A DNA stretch of 20,861 bases from Methanobacteriota archaeon (GCA_023396065.1 JAEWXF010000013.1:1-20861); one strand, 5' to 3'. Counted from the stretch's first letter, positions 14,341 to 20,861 are shown. Notes: a model not told the origin generated them from the letters alone. Translations and numbers: made by a program.

Positions 14341-14445
14341 CACATCAATATCACTGCGTTTAGTGTCCGTATCCAGTCCTGTATCTCTCTCATGTTTTGG
14401 CGTACTGTATGTGTCAGCGGTTGGCTACGTAGTGTTGCAGTCGCG

Positions 14446-14455
14446 GATTTTATCC
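14446..14455 (+). promoter_or_regulatory. TATA-like box for the desulfurase/deoxyribosyltransferase fusion
   Basis: GATTTTATCC is centred about 29 nt before ATG 14480. This supports that start and argues against the in-frame upstream extension to 14258. Confidence 0.4.
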
Positions 14456-14479
14456 CCTTCCGGTTCCTACAGACTACCA

Positions 14480-15328
14480 ATGTATATCCTCGCCTCACCA
14501 TGTATTCAGAACGAAAAACTTCGTGCAGACGGTATCACCACCGACGCTGACCGTGCGGTGTGGGCTGCCTGCGTTGCCCGGTGTACACAGTTTCATCTGG
14601 ATATCGTTCCCCTCCCGTGTCCGGAAACGCTCTATCTCGGTGTTCCCCGGTCCCCGGGTTCGTTCCTTGACCGGCTGGACACCCCGGAGTTTGCCTCGCT
14701 GCTGGACCGTCTTGAGGCGGACGTCCGCCAGCTCATCGCCGATCGCGGAGAGCTGCCGGTCGCCATTCTCGGTGTAAACTCATCCCCTACCTGCGGAGTG
14801 ACGAGTACCTACTACGGCGATGAAAAGTCGGCGGGTCCCGGCGTGTTTCTCAAACGCTTTTCCGATATTCCTATGATCGACGTCCGCGAGTTTGCGAAAT
14901 ATCATATTTATCTAGCCGCCCCGCTATTTTCAGAGGCACAGAAGGTCTACAATGCCGGACTTGCTGCCCTTTTGGAATCCCAGTACTATGATGTGCATCT
15001 TCCGCAGAAGTTTGAGGACACCGCGGAATCACGGAGTAAAAACCGCGAGGAGCTGATCTACCAGTGGAACCTCGCGGCTCTCAAAAACAGTGATATTGTG
15101 GTTGCGGTGATTGACGGATCTGACGCGGACTCCGGGACCGCATGGGAGATGGGATATGCGACGGCCCTCGGCAAACGGGTGATCGCCGTCCGGACTGATT
15201 TCCGGAAGTACAGCGAGCGGGAACTGGTGAATCTGATGCTGGAAACGGAAGCGGACGTTGCGGGCAGCAGTGATGAACTGCTGTCACTGTTGATTCAGAC
15301 AGCCGGATTCAGATCTTGTGTGCGGTGA
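14480..15328 (+). CDS. Fusion of a DUF523/TudS-like domain and a nucleoside 2-deoxyribosyltransferase-like domain
   Basis: 282 aa from ATG 14480; an in-frame ATG at 14258 would add 74 residues without domain character. Residues 1-115 look like DUF523, the family of thiouracil desulfurase TudS: C8 in ILASPCIQ, C47 in PLPCPE and C105 in NSSPTCGV occupy the places of the three cysteines that hold a [4Fe-4S] cluster there. Residues 141-250 match the nucleoside 2-deoxyribosyltransferase-like fold: YHIYLAAPLFSEAQ, YQWNLAALKNSDIVVAVIDG and SGTAWEMGYATALGK, where E223 corresponds to the catalytic glutamate. The combination suggests salvage or repair of a modified base or nucleoside, such as one carrying sulfur (inference). 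The last 20 nt overlap the convergent DUF3781 gene. Confidence 0.75.
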   Translation: MYILASPCIQNEKLRADGITTDADRAVWAACVARCTQFHLDIVPLPCPETLYLGVPRSPGSFLDRLDTPEFASLLDRLEADVRQLIADRGELPVAILGVNSSPTCGVTSTYYGDEKSAGPGVFLKRFSDIPMIDVREFAKYHIYLAAPLFSEAQKVYNAGLAALLESQYYDVHLPQKFEDTAESRSKNREELIYQWNLAALKNSDIVVAVIDGSDADSGTAWEMGYATALGKRVIAVRTDFRKYSERELVNLMLETEADVAGSSDELLSLLIQTAGFRSCVR

Positions 15329-15572
15329 TGATTGTGTAGCTGCGGGAGTGAATCGTTATTTCACAGTCATCTATCCTGACATACCAGTTTTTCCCGTTTT
15401 TTCTGATTTCTCTCTCCGGCTTTTTGATCTCTTCCCGGCACCAGCTTACCACATCATTCACATTCTCCAGAGAGAGATTTTTCCGGATTCTTTCTGCGCC
15501 CAACCCGGTTGTATGGAGCATCTGCAGATTGGCGAGGAGTTCCTCTCCGTTGCCGCCATCCATTTCTGTCAT
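15309..15572 (-). CDS. DUF3781 family protein
   Basis: 87 aa. The family pattern is clear: LLANLQMLHTTGLGAERIRKN, NVNDVVSWCREEI, then KNGKNWYVRIDDCEITI and the C-terminal SYTIITAHKI. The family is small, widespread in bacteria and methanogens, and has no known function. The start codon overlaps the stop of the endonuclease IV gene (ATGA, 15569-15572), so the two are translationally coupled. It is the last gene of the long minus-strand run. Confidence 0.85.
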   Translation of the reverse strand: MTEMDGGNGEELLANLQMLHTTGLGAERIRKNLSLENVNDVVSWCREEIKKPEREIRKNGKNWYVRIDDCEITIHSRSYTIITAHKI

Positions 15573-16411
15573 TCCGCGAGGCGGCGTGCGACTGCCATGT
15601 TGCCTGCGTCGTCCCGGACATCGTTCGACGGTGTTTCCATAATAAATGCACAGTGGGATATTTTCGGGAACGTCAGGACATCCCGGATGGTTTCTTCTCC
15701 GAGTGTCCCAAGGCCCAGATGTTCATGGCGGTCAAGATGCGAGCCGATACCGCCTTTCATGTCATTGAGATGAATTACCTTCAGGCGGGAAAGATCGCCT
15801 GCTTCATCCTCAAACCAGCCAAAAACCGTTGCCGCCCCGTGACCTTTGAGGTCATATCCGGCGGCTGCGGCGTGGCAGGTGTCAAAGCAGAAGCCGATTC
15901 GCGGTTCACGGCCGAGGCCGTCGGCAATGGCTCCCACATCCGTGAAAGTTCCTCCAACGGTGTTCTTCTCGTTTGCCGTGTTTTCGAGAAGAATCATCGT
16001 GTCGCTTTCAGCGTTGTCCAGAGCCGTACCGATTGCGGCGATGACTTTTTCCTGTCCTTTTTTGTGGCCTTCCGGTCCGTGGTGACCGAGATGGGTTACC
16101 AGATAGGGTATCTTCAGCTGACCGCAGCGGGTAAGTTCGTCGGTGAGTGTTGCAACGGATTTTTCGTAGATGTCCGGTTTTTCCGCTGCAGGGTTCGGCA
16201 GGTAGGGCATGTGGTCCACTACCGGTCCGATACCGGAAGCTGCAAGGGCGGCAGTGAATGCATCCGCCGCGGCGGCGTCGATCGGTTTTGCTGCCCATAC
16301 CCGGGGACTTCGGGTAAATATCTGAAACGTATCGCAGCCGAGTGTCTGTGCCCGTTCGACCGCATTTGCAAACGCTCCGGCAATGGAGACGTGAAAACCT
16401 AGTTTAACCAT
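15569..16411 (-). CDS. nfo: Endonuclease IV (AP endonuclease)
   Basis: 280 aa from ATG 16411 (MVKLGFHVSIAGAFANAV), the standard family start; the longer frame to 16465 only adds sequence from the upstream gene. Endonuclease IV cuts DNA at abasic sites in base excision repair, using three zinc ions in a TIM barrel. Ligand motifs are visible: THLGHH, MILLENTANEKNTVGG, FCFDTCHAAAAGYDL, VIHLNDMKGGIGSHLDRHEHLG and FIMETPS. It overlaps the cysteine-rich gene upstream by 8 nt and is coupled to the DUF3781 gene downstream. Confidence 0.96.
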   Translation of the reverse strand: MVKLGFHVSIAGAFANAVERAQTLGCDTFQIFTRSPRVWAAKPIDAAAADAFTAALAASGIGPVVDHMPYLPNPAAEKPDIYEKSVATLTDELTRCGQLKIPYLVTHLGHHGPEGHKKGQEKVIAAIGTALDNAESDTMILLENTANEKNTVGGTFTDVGAIADGLGREPRIGFCFDTCHAAAAGYDLKGHGAATVFGWFEDEAGDLSRLKVIHLNDMKGGIGSHLDRHEHLGLGTLGEETIRDVLTFPKISHCAFIMETPSNDVRDDAGNMAVARRLAE

Positions 16412-17219
16412 GATGTTCCTCTTTTCGTTTCCGCCACTCGTCAAGCATTGCATCAACGGCTGCAAGCATCACCCGTGGTGACGAACCCCAGTGTACCACT
16501 GCACCGAACTTTCCGTTCCAGACGCCGTTTCCGCTTCGTTCCGCCCGGCAGCACCGGGCGATGAACGGCTCCTCCGCAACCATTGACAAGGGGCAGGTAT
16601 CCTCAAATGCAAATCCGTCGCCGTAGCATTCCTTACAGATCTGCTTTCCCGTCAGGCAGCAGGCAACATGCTCACCGCCGGCGAGACCGTCCCGGTCCAG
16701 CGTCTTGTCAAAGCCGCCGGCCCGGCAGGGGTACACATCCGCAGGAATTGTGGAGATGTCTTTGACATGGTGCTCAAACATGACGTTCTGCAGACCGAAA
16801 AATCCCAGTTCCTCAAGAATGGTGATCGTTGCCGAGAGGTTCGGCCGGGGAGGCCTGATGTCGTAGACATGTACGGTTTCCATACCGGAAAGGTCCGGGT
16901 CCAGTACGAAGGTGATATGTTCGTCCTTTGCCCCGAAGATGGTACACCGTTTGCCGGTGGAGAGTGCTTTTTTGATCAGACCAGTCCGGTCGTGCGGTGT
17001 GATTGCCCCGTCCCAGACTGCGATGTCCTCCGGGCCGACAAGCCGTCGGACGGATTTCACCGGTCGCAGATATCCGCTTTCTCCCTCGTGCTCCACCTCC
17101 AGAATTTCAAAACCTCCGGATACCGGATGAATGAGATATTTTGTCAGGAAGTACACCATGTCACCGTGTGGTTTTGTTGCCGCACTGCCGATATACTTGC
17201 ACTCCGTGGGAAAGATCAT
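16404..17219 (-). CDS. Cysteine-rich protein of unknown function
   Basis: 271 aa; not a family I can name with confidence. The N-terminal half is mixed alpha/beta (YFLTKYLIHPVSGGFEILEVEHEG, TPHDRTGLIKKALSTGKRCTIFG, FVLDPDLSGMETVHVYDIRPPRP). The C-terminal half has eight cysteines at 165, 187, 188, 195, 198, 209, 223 and 224, including CCLTGKQICKECYGDGFAFEDTC, which could hold an iron-sulfur cluster or zinc. A short segment LGFFGLQNVMFEHHVKD follows a likely linker. The start at 17219 is 52 nt after the radical SAM gene and has TATA-like sequence at 17231-17240, so it may also have its own promoter. Position in this cluster suggests a role with the radical SAM and marker-11 proteins, or separately with DNA repair. 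Confidence 0.75.
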   Translation of the reverse strand: MIFPTECKYIGSAATKPHGDMVYFLTKYLIHPVSGGFEILEVEHEGESGYLRPVKSVRRLVGPEDIAVWDGAITPHDRTGLIKKALSTGKRCTIFGAKDEHITFVLDPDLSGMETVHVYDIRPPRPNLSATITILEELGFFGLQNVMFEHHVKDISTIPADVYPCRAGGFDKTLDRDGLAGGEHVACCLTGKQICKECYGDGFAFEDTCPLSMVAEEPFIARCCRAERSGNGVWNGKFGAVVHWGSSPRVMLAAVDAMLDEWRKRKEEHHG

Positions 17220-17230
17220 GTAGATACTCT

Positions 17231-17240
17231 ACTCTATAGT
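17231..17240 (-). promoter_or_regulatory. TATA-like sequence before the cysteine-rich gene
   Basis: Minus-strand ACTATAGAGT about 18 nt before ATG 17219, slightly closer than the usual spacing. It suggests a possible internal promoter splitting the cluster. Confidence 0.3.
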
Positions 17241-17271
17241 ATTCAGATGTGTTAAATCCGACTATTGCGGG

Positions 17272-18231
17272 TCAGTCTCTCCCGGGCACCATGTCGCATC
17301 CGGTACAGGCGATACACATCGTTTCCGCGAGGCGCGGGTCCAGACCGTTTGCTGCGAGAGCTGCCCGGTGATGTTTGTAGAGCGTCATGAACCGTTTGAA
17401 GTTCGGCCGCGGCAGATTTTTCAGTTCTCCTCCGGGAGTAAATGGCCGGACGGACGGGATGATGCCACGTTTGCAGAGATCACTGATTGCGGTTTTCATC
17501 TCGTCGTCGGTTTCGCCGAGGCCGAAGATAAGGTTGGTGAAAACATGATTCTTTCCGAACAGGCTGACGGCTGCATCAAGTTCGCTGTTGATGCACGTTC
17601 GGTCCATTCCGGGACACATTTCAGCAAACAGCTCCGGTGTTGCGGTTTCAAGATTGAACTTGATCTCGGCAGCTCCGGCTTCCCGGAGCCGCCGGGCAGT
17701 ACCTGCTACCGGGTAGATAGAGACACCGATGGGGATATTGAACTGCCGGAGGGCTTTGAGTACTTCAAGTGTTCGTGCCTCCTCCTCTTCGGGGCTGCCG
17801 ACGACTCCGCTCGTGAGGGATATTGCCTGGATGTCTCCGGCATTCCGGACGAGAGAGATAATTTCATCCACCGGTTTTGTCGGGGCCGCGTTGGCCGGGA
17901 CCGGACAGTATCTGCAGTGGTAGATACAGGAGCCGCTGATGGTGATGTAGGCCTGACCTGGACAGTGACTGCCCGGTTTTTCGAGTTTGCCGAGGACTTC
18001 GATACAGCCGTAGGTCAGCATCACGGTTCCGCCGCCGATGTGCCGGATGATAACCGGCGAGGTTTCGGCAACGGAGAGGCGGACGCGGTGCCCTTCGTAA
18101 CTGAAAAATACCGAGCCGCGACCGCCTGCTCCCGGCCCTGCGGTGGATTTTGATTCGTATTCGGATGCGTCGGCTCCCGTAAGCTGAACGGTGCCGACTT
18201 CCAGAAGCTGTGCTTTTAAGGATTCCCACAT
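17272..18231 (-). CDS. Radical SAM protein, biotin-synthase-related
   Basis: 319 aa. The radical SAM cluster motif is CX3CX2C at C102, C106 and C109 (ISGSCIYHCRYCPVP). Downstream are SLTSGVVGSPEEEE, FNIPIGVSIYPVAG, AAEIKFNLETATPE and NHVFTNLIFGLGETDDE, the usual SAM-binding strand pattern of this branch. The first 90 residues form a separate beta-rich domain. The C-terminus ends in MCIACTGCDMVPGRD, whose C306, C309 and C312 could bind a second iron-sulfur cluster. It resembles the archaeal biotin-synthase-related proteins of unknown substrate, not Mmp10 or the CofG type. Its start overlaps the marker-11 gene by 16 nt, so the proteins likely work on the same substrate. Confidence 0.88.
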   Translation of the reverse strand: MWESLKAQLLEVGTVQLTGADASEYESKSTAGPGAGGRGSVFFSYEGHRVRLSVAETSPVIIRHIGGGTVMLTYGCIEVLGKLEKPGSHCPGQAYITISGSCIYHCRYCPVPANAAPTKPVDEIISLVRNAGDIQAISLTSGVVGSPEEEEARTLEVLKALRQFNIPIGVSIYPVAGTARRLREAGAAEIKFNLETATPELFAEMCPGMDRTCINSELDAAVSLFGKNHVFTNLIFGLGETDDEMKTAISDLCKRGIIPSVRPFTPGGELKNLPRPNFKRFMTLYKHHRAALAANGLDPRLAETMCIACTGCDMVPGRD

Positions 18232-19103
18232 AGTTCGAGTGCCTCGTCAAATCTGGTGTACAGCGGTATTGCGGCCGCAGCACCGATAATGCCGCTGCCC
18301 GGGATGCGGATGTCGAGATATTTTTTGATAGACTCCATCTTGTCCAAGGTAATTTCGCCGCGTTTGACCATCCATGCGTACTCTTCCAGGGGTGACGGGT
18401 CGAAGCCGCGGAAGGCAACCATTCCGGTTTTGTCGGAAAGGGTGTACTTTTCCACCAGTTTCTGTACGTTTTGGATCAGCACGTCGGGTTCGGTTGTGGC
18501 AAACTCGATTGCGACTGCGACACAGTTTTTCGTCCGCTGGGCGACTGGAAACAGCTGGGTGATAGTGTGAGAGAGGTAGCGGGAGTTGTCATCCTCTACT
18601 TCGCGGGCGATGTTATGGGTCAGAGCCCACGTTGCTCCGACTTCAGGGGTGTCAGTGTCGTCGATACCGATGATGACCCGTTCCATTCTGCGGAGATGCA
18701 GAGTTGACCCGGCAAGTTTTCCGCCGCCGCAGGGTGTGGTCTCGGCCCGGAGTACGCCTTTGGCACCTGCCCGGCAGATGGAGGCGCCGACTCCGCCGCC
18801 GCCCATGCCGAGATATGAGATGGCAATTTCGGTATCGGAGACTTCCGCTGCAGCGATTCCTGCGGGAAACCGGGATCCTGCCAGATGCAGTTCGGCCGTT
18901 CCGGGAGTGAGGTGATAGCGGATGGAGGTTCCGACTTTGCGGACATTTGTGACAAGCGGGCTTTGGGCGTAGTGTTTGGCAACCCACATGCCGCCTCCGA
19001 TGCAGTCGAAGCACTCAATCAGTTCAATCTGTTTTCCGTCTGTGGATGCAACCGCTATGATCTCCTGATACGGAGCCTGATAGGGATCACGGAGATTCGC
19101 CAT
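18216..19103 (-). CDS. Methanogenesis marker protein 11
   Basis: 295 aa from ATG 19103 (MANLRDPYQAPYQEIIAVAS), the usual start of the family; the longer frame to 19226 overlaps the neighbouring gene. Family features are IELIECFDCIGGGMW, the glycine-rich SYLGMGGGGVGASICRAG, GIDDTD at 146-151 followed by GATWALTHNI, and TKNCVAVAIEFA plus LSDKTGMVAFRG. The GIDDTD block is shared with TiaS, the ATP-dependent tRNA-Ile agmatidine synthase, where that domain acts as a kinase; an ATP-dependent step is therefore plausible. Marker 11 is found in methanogens and has no established function. It overlaps the upstream paralogue by 17 nt and the radical SAM gene by 16 nt. Confidence 0.85.
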   Translation of the reverse strand: MANLRDPYQAPYQEIIAVASTDGKQIELIECFDCIGGGMWVAKHYAQSPLVTNVRKVGTSIRYHLTPGTAELHLAGSRFPAGIAAAEVSDTEIAISYLGMGGGGVGASICRAGAKGVLRAETTPCGGGKLAGSTLHLRRMERVIIGIDDTDTPEVGATWALTHNIAREVEDDNSRYLSHTITQLFPVAQRTKNCVAVAIEFATTEPDVLIQNVQKLVEKYTLSDKTGMVAFRGFDPSPLEEYAWMVKRGEITLDKMESIKKYLDIRIPGSGIIGAAAAIPLYTRFDEALELCGNP

Positions 19104-20040
19104 ATAACCCTGCAACTTCCACACCTCCGTTTGCCCATAATAGTGCTCCAAGGGCACCGATTCGTCCTTTTCCGTTTGCCGTGTCAATGAAGGGTATCCC
19201 CAGCCGCTGTGCTTCGGCGTCGGCATCGGCTTTTGTCAGCAGTTCGGTTTTGATCCGTTTTGTGTAGGGTGAGTCCGGTAGTCTGATTCCCGCCCAGTAG
19301 CAGATGCCGGTGTCCGGGCTTGTGGACCGTTCCTCGATGAACGCTTTTACAAAACTGATCAGTTCCTCTTTTTTCTCCGGTTTTACTGCAAACGTGATGA
19401 CAGAACCCGTACAGTTTGTGGTTTTTTCCGGAGCTTTCGGATTGAGCTGAATGATTCTCATACCGAGGAATATTGCACCGTCAATGGTACAGGCTTCTCC
19501 GCATTTCATTGCAAGTACCCAGGTAGCTCCACTTTCTTTTGTGTCGGTGTCGTCGATGCCGAAGGTAATTTTTTCGTATTTGGGGAGAACTATGGTACTC
19601 CGGCAGATGTGAGCACCGCCGACATGGAGGTCATCTTCAGAGCTGTATTCTGTTCTGATGACTCCGGGAGCCTGTGCCAGGCAGGCGGCGATGCCGACAC
19701 CCGCTCCGGCAGCCCCGGCCCAGCTGGTGGCAACTTCGTTTCCGTTGACTACGACCGCTTCCAGAGCCTGGCCGCCGAGCTCGGTGTCCGAGGGGCCGAA
19801 CCGGATCGGGTAGGATCCGAGTTTTGCAAGCATGGTCATTGTGGTACCTTCGGTTTTTGCGGCGATAAGGGCACCTCCGGCCCGTCTGCGGTTCATGTGA
19901 TCCCATTCGATGGGGCCGCGGGCATGACACTGTTCGTGAAGTTCGGCAATACCGTCTTTTTCATCGGTCATCACCAGCAGGCGATGGCAGAACAGCGGGC
20001 CAAACCGCTTTTTTACCTGTTCTGGGGTTAAGGTGATCAT
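19087..20040 (-). CDS. Second methanogenesis marker 11-like protein (divergent paralogue)
   Basis: 317 aa. The architecture is the same as the adjacent protein: N-terminal domain with IEWDHMNRRRAGGAL, glycine-rich SWAGAAGAGVGIAACLA, GIDDTD at 161-166 followed by GATWVLAMKCGEA, then KTTNCTGSVITFA and TSPDTGICYWAGI. By eye, identity to its neighbour is limited to these blocks, so this is an old duplication whose copies probably have distinct jobs or form a heteromer. It has an extra C-terminal segment (LTKADADAEAQRLGIPFIDTANGKGRIGALGALL) that resembles the end of TiaS-like proteins. It is the first gene of the minus-strand run and has a TATA box at 20091-20096. Confidence 0.8.
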   Translation of the reverse strand: MITLTPEQVKKRFGPLFCHRLLVMTDEKDGIAELHEQCHARGPIEWDHMNRRRAGGALIAAKTEGTTMTMLAKLGSYPIRFGPSDTELGGQALEAVVVNGNEVATSWAGAAGAGVGIAACLAQAPGVIRTEYSSEDDLHVGGAHICRSTIVLPKYEKITFGIDDTDTKESGATWVLAMKCGEACTIDGAIFLGMRIIQLNPKAPEKTTNCTGSVITFAVKPEKKEELISFVKAFIEERSTSPDTGICYWAGIRLPDSPYTKRIKTELLTKADADAEAQRLGIPFIDTANGKGRIGALGALLWANGGVEVAGLYGESP

Positions 20041-20090
20041 AGTATTTTTGTCACCGGAATTTTCGGTAACAAGATTATCGGTGGTGAGAG

Positions 20091-20096
20091 TATAAG
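20091..20096 (-). promoter_or_regulatory. TATA box of the marker-11/radical SAM cluster
   Basis: On the minus strand CTTATACT, centred about 54 nt before ATG 20040, which predicts a leader of roughly 27 nt. A GTAATCGATT site lies just upstream of it (20099-20108). Confidence 0.4.
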
Positions 20097-20350
20097 AGGT
20101 AATCGATTATCCTGACAGTTTCGGTTGTGGTTCGTGTTTCCCCTATACTAATCTCAGTCCCTCCTTCATGGGAGATATGACCCATCGATAATCACATTTC
20201 GCTCCGACAATCAAAGATTATTAATCTTCTCCTCTATTCAACAACTCTTGTCCAAATATTCTCTCCCAAAATACGCGCGCAAACAAGATATTCTTGGATT
20301 ATTCCTGAAATAGTGGGTTTATACGGAAATCCAGATGTTATCCTCAGTCA

Positions 20351-20388
20351 TCCCCGAGATTTGGTTTTCTCGGAAACTTTTCCGGGGA
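20351..20388. repeat. Two overlapping, mutually exclusive hairpins
   Basis: TCCCCG at 20351-20356 can pair with CGGGGA at 20383-20388, or CCGAGA at 20354-20359 can pair with TCTCGG at 20368-20373. The two pairings share three bases. Whether the region is transcribed is not evident. Confidence 0.4.
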
Positions 20389-20485
20389 TATTGTGTACAT
20401 GTTGTTTATTATTTGGATTTGTTAATATATTATTATCAACATACCTCTAAATTCGGTCAGATTTGCCTTCCATTTTATTAAGAAA

Positions 20486-20498
20486 CTTTATCTATATT
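20486..20498 (+). promoter_or_regulatory. TATA box for the ferredoxin gene
   Basis: CTTTATCTATAT lies about 60 nt before ATG 20552, placing transcription start near 20520 and leaving a leader of about 30 nt. The leader carries a GGTG ribosome-binding site at 20542-20545. Confidence 0.45.
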
Positions 20499-20551
20499 CT
20501 CCCACAACCATTTCAGTAATCGATTTCGATCGATATAGGCTGGTGCAAGCA

Positions 20552-20833
20552 ATGGCATTTGCAATGCATATCAACATGGAGCGATGTACCGGTTGTAACA
20601 ATTGTGTGGTCGCCTGCCCGGTAAACGCACTGGAACTCAACACCGTAGATCCTGCCTCTACAGACAAGATCTACCTCGTTCAGAATGGAAAGGCGATAAG
20701 CCTTGACATTAATCACGAACTGTGTGCTGGTTGCGGTGTGTGCGTCGAAGCATGCCCATACGGAGTTATCAGACTGGTAGGACCGCAGGATGGACCTGTT
20801 GCAGCAAAAGCTGCCGGGGTATCCACCCACTAA
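20552..20833 (+). CDS. Dicluster 4Fe-4S ferredoxin, likely of a formylmethanofuran dehydrogenase operon
   Basis: 93 aa from ATG 20552, chosen because GGTG sits 7 nt upstream. Two [4Fe-4S] motifs are complete: C12, C15, C18, C22 (CTGCNNCVVACPVNAL) and C58, C61, C64, C68 (CAGCGVCVEACPYGVI). The 35-residue insert between them, which contains VDPASTDKIYLVQNG, resembles ferredoxin subunits encoded with formylmethanofuran dehydrogenase (FwdG/FmdG type), the enzyme that reduces CO2 in the first step of methanogenesis. That assignment comes from resemblance, since the next genes lie outside the window. The stop is followed by a TTGGAG ribosome-binding-like sequence at 20839-20844, suggesting more genes downstream. 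The long regulated upstream region fits an operon start. Confidence 0.75.
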   Translation: MAFAMHINMERCTGCNNCVVACPVNALELNTVDPASTDKIYLVQNGKAISLDINHELCAGCGVCVEACPYGVIRLVGPQDGPVAAKAAGVSTH

Positions 20834-20861
20834 GTAAGATTGGAGAACCGAGGATTCATAC

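Larger units (their letters stand above)
20041..20551. promoter_or_regulatory. Long AT-rich regulatory region between divergent operons
   Basis: 510 nt without a gene. It contains ATCGAT at 20102, 20184, 20519 and 20529, with the longer GTAATCGATT at both 20099-20108 and 20517-20526. It also has overlapping inverted repeats at 20351-20388 and several TATA-like stretches (20419-20435, 20486-20498). It separates the marker-11 cluster from the ferredoxin gene. Confidence 0.6.

Noticed and set aside
14258..14479. N-terminal extension of the DUF523/deoxyribosyltransferase fusion
   Set aside because: The added 74 residues have no domain character, and a TATA-like box at 14446-14455 fits a start at 14480.
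15509..18153. Long plus-strand open frames opposite nfo, the Cys-rich gene and the radical SAM gene
   Set aside because: They are shadows produced by GC-rich codons; the minus-strand products are clear and the plus-strand translations have no family features.
1..20861. tRNA, rRNA, CRISPR arrays, complete insertion sequences
   Set aside because: No cloverleaf with a T-loop consensus, no regularly spaced repeats and no transposase or integrase motif was found.

Overview
The window is chromosomal DNA from a methanogenic archaeon, most likely in the Methanomicrobiales and perhaps close to Methanocorpusculum. That placement is inference from gene content. It rests on a coenzyme F420 biosynthesis gene (cofG), two methanogen-restricted small proteins (DUF1890 and DUF1894), two paralogues of methanogenesis marker protein 11, surface proteins with PEGA and PGF-pre-PGF-like domains, and a dicluster ferredoxin of the type found with formylmethanofuran dehydrogenase. 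Many genes have an archaeal TATA-like box about 25-30 nt before the start codon, which suggests leaderless or nearly leaderless mRNAs.

Layout. Bases 1-1453 hold a long hairpin, a secreted-protein gene broken by an in-frame TAG, and an overlapping membrane-anchored winged-helix regulator. Bases 1726-3693 (minus) hold purC, cofG and a small two-helix membrane protein. Cardiolipin synthase (+, 3787-5277) converges on a five-repeat PEGA surface protein (-, 5519-6811) preceded by a DUF1805 gene. Between the DUF1805 gene and the divergent deformylase gene lies an 87/88-bp direct duplication that brackets about 156 nt with strong RNA-like pairing. Then on the plus strand come a peptide-deformylase-like gene with an altered metal motif, a fosmidomycin-resistance-type MFS transporter and a UbiB/ABC1-family kinase. 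A surface protein follows (11247-12326). The next minus-strand operon is tsr3 - DUF1890 - DUF1894 - mntP. Divergent from it is a gene fusing a DUF523/TudS-like three-cysteine domain to a nucleoside 2-deoxyribosyltransferase-like domain.

The right third (20040 down to 15309, all minus) is a tightly packed cluster: two tandem marker-11-like proteins with GIDDTD motifs, a biotin-synthase-related radical SAM protein, a cysteine-rich unknown, endonuclease IV and a DUF3781 protein. The first three genes overlap each other by 16-17 nt. This is the best candidate here for an undescribed system, perhaps an RNA- or cofactor-modifying pathway specific to methanogens. The window closes with a 500-nt AT-rich regulatory region carrying four ATCGAT sites, then a ferredoxin gene that probably begins a formylmethanofuran dehydrogenase operon running off the end.

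None of the 24 reading frames I could follow to a stop ends in TAG, while one otherwise intact gene is interrupted by TAG. No tRNA, rRNA, CRISPR array or complete insertion sequence was recognised.
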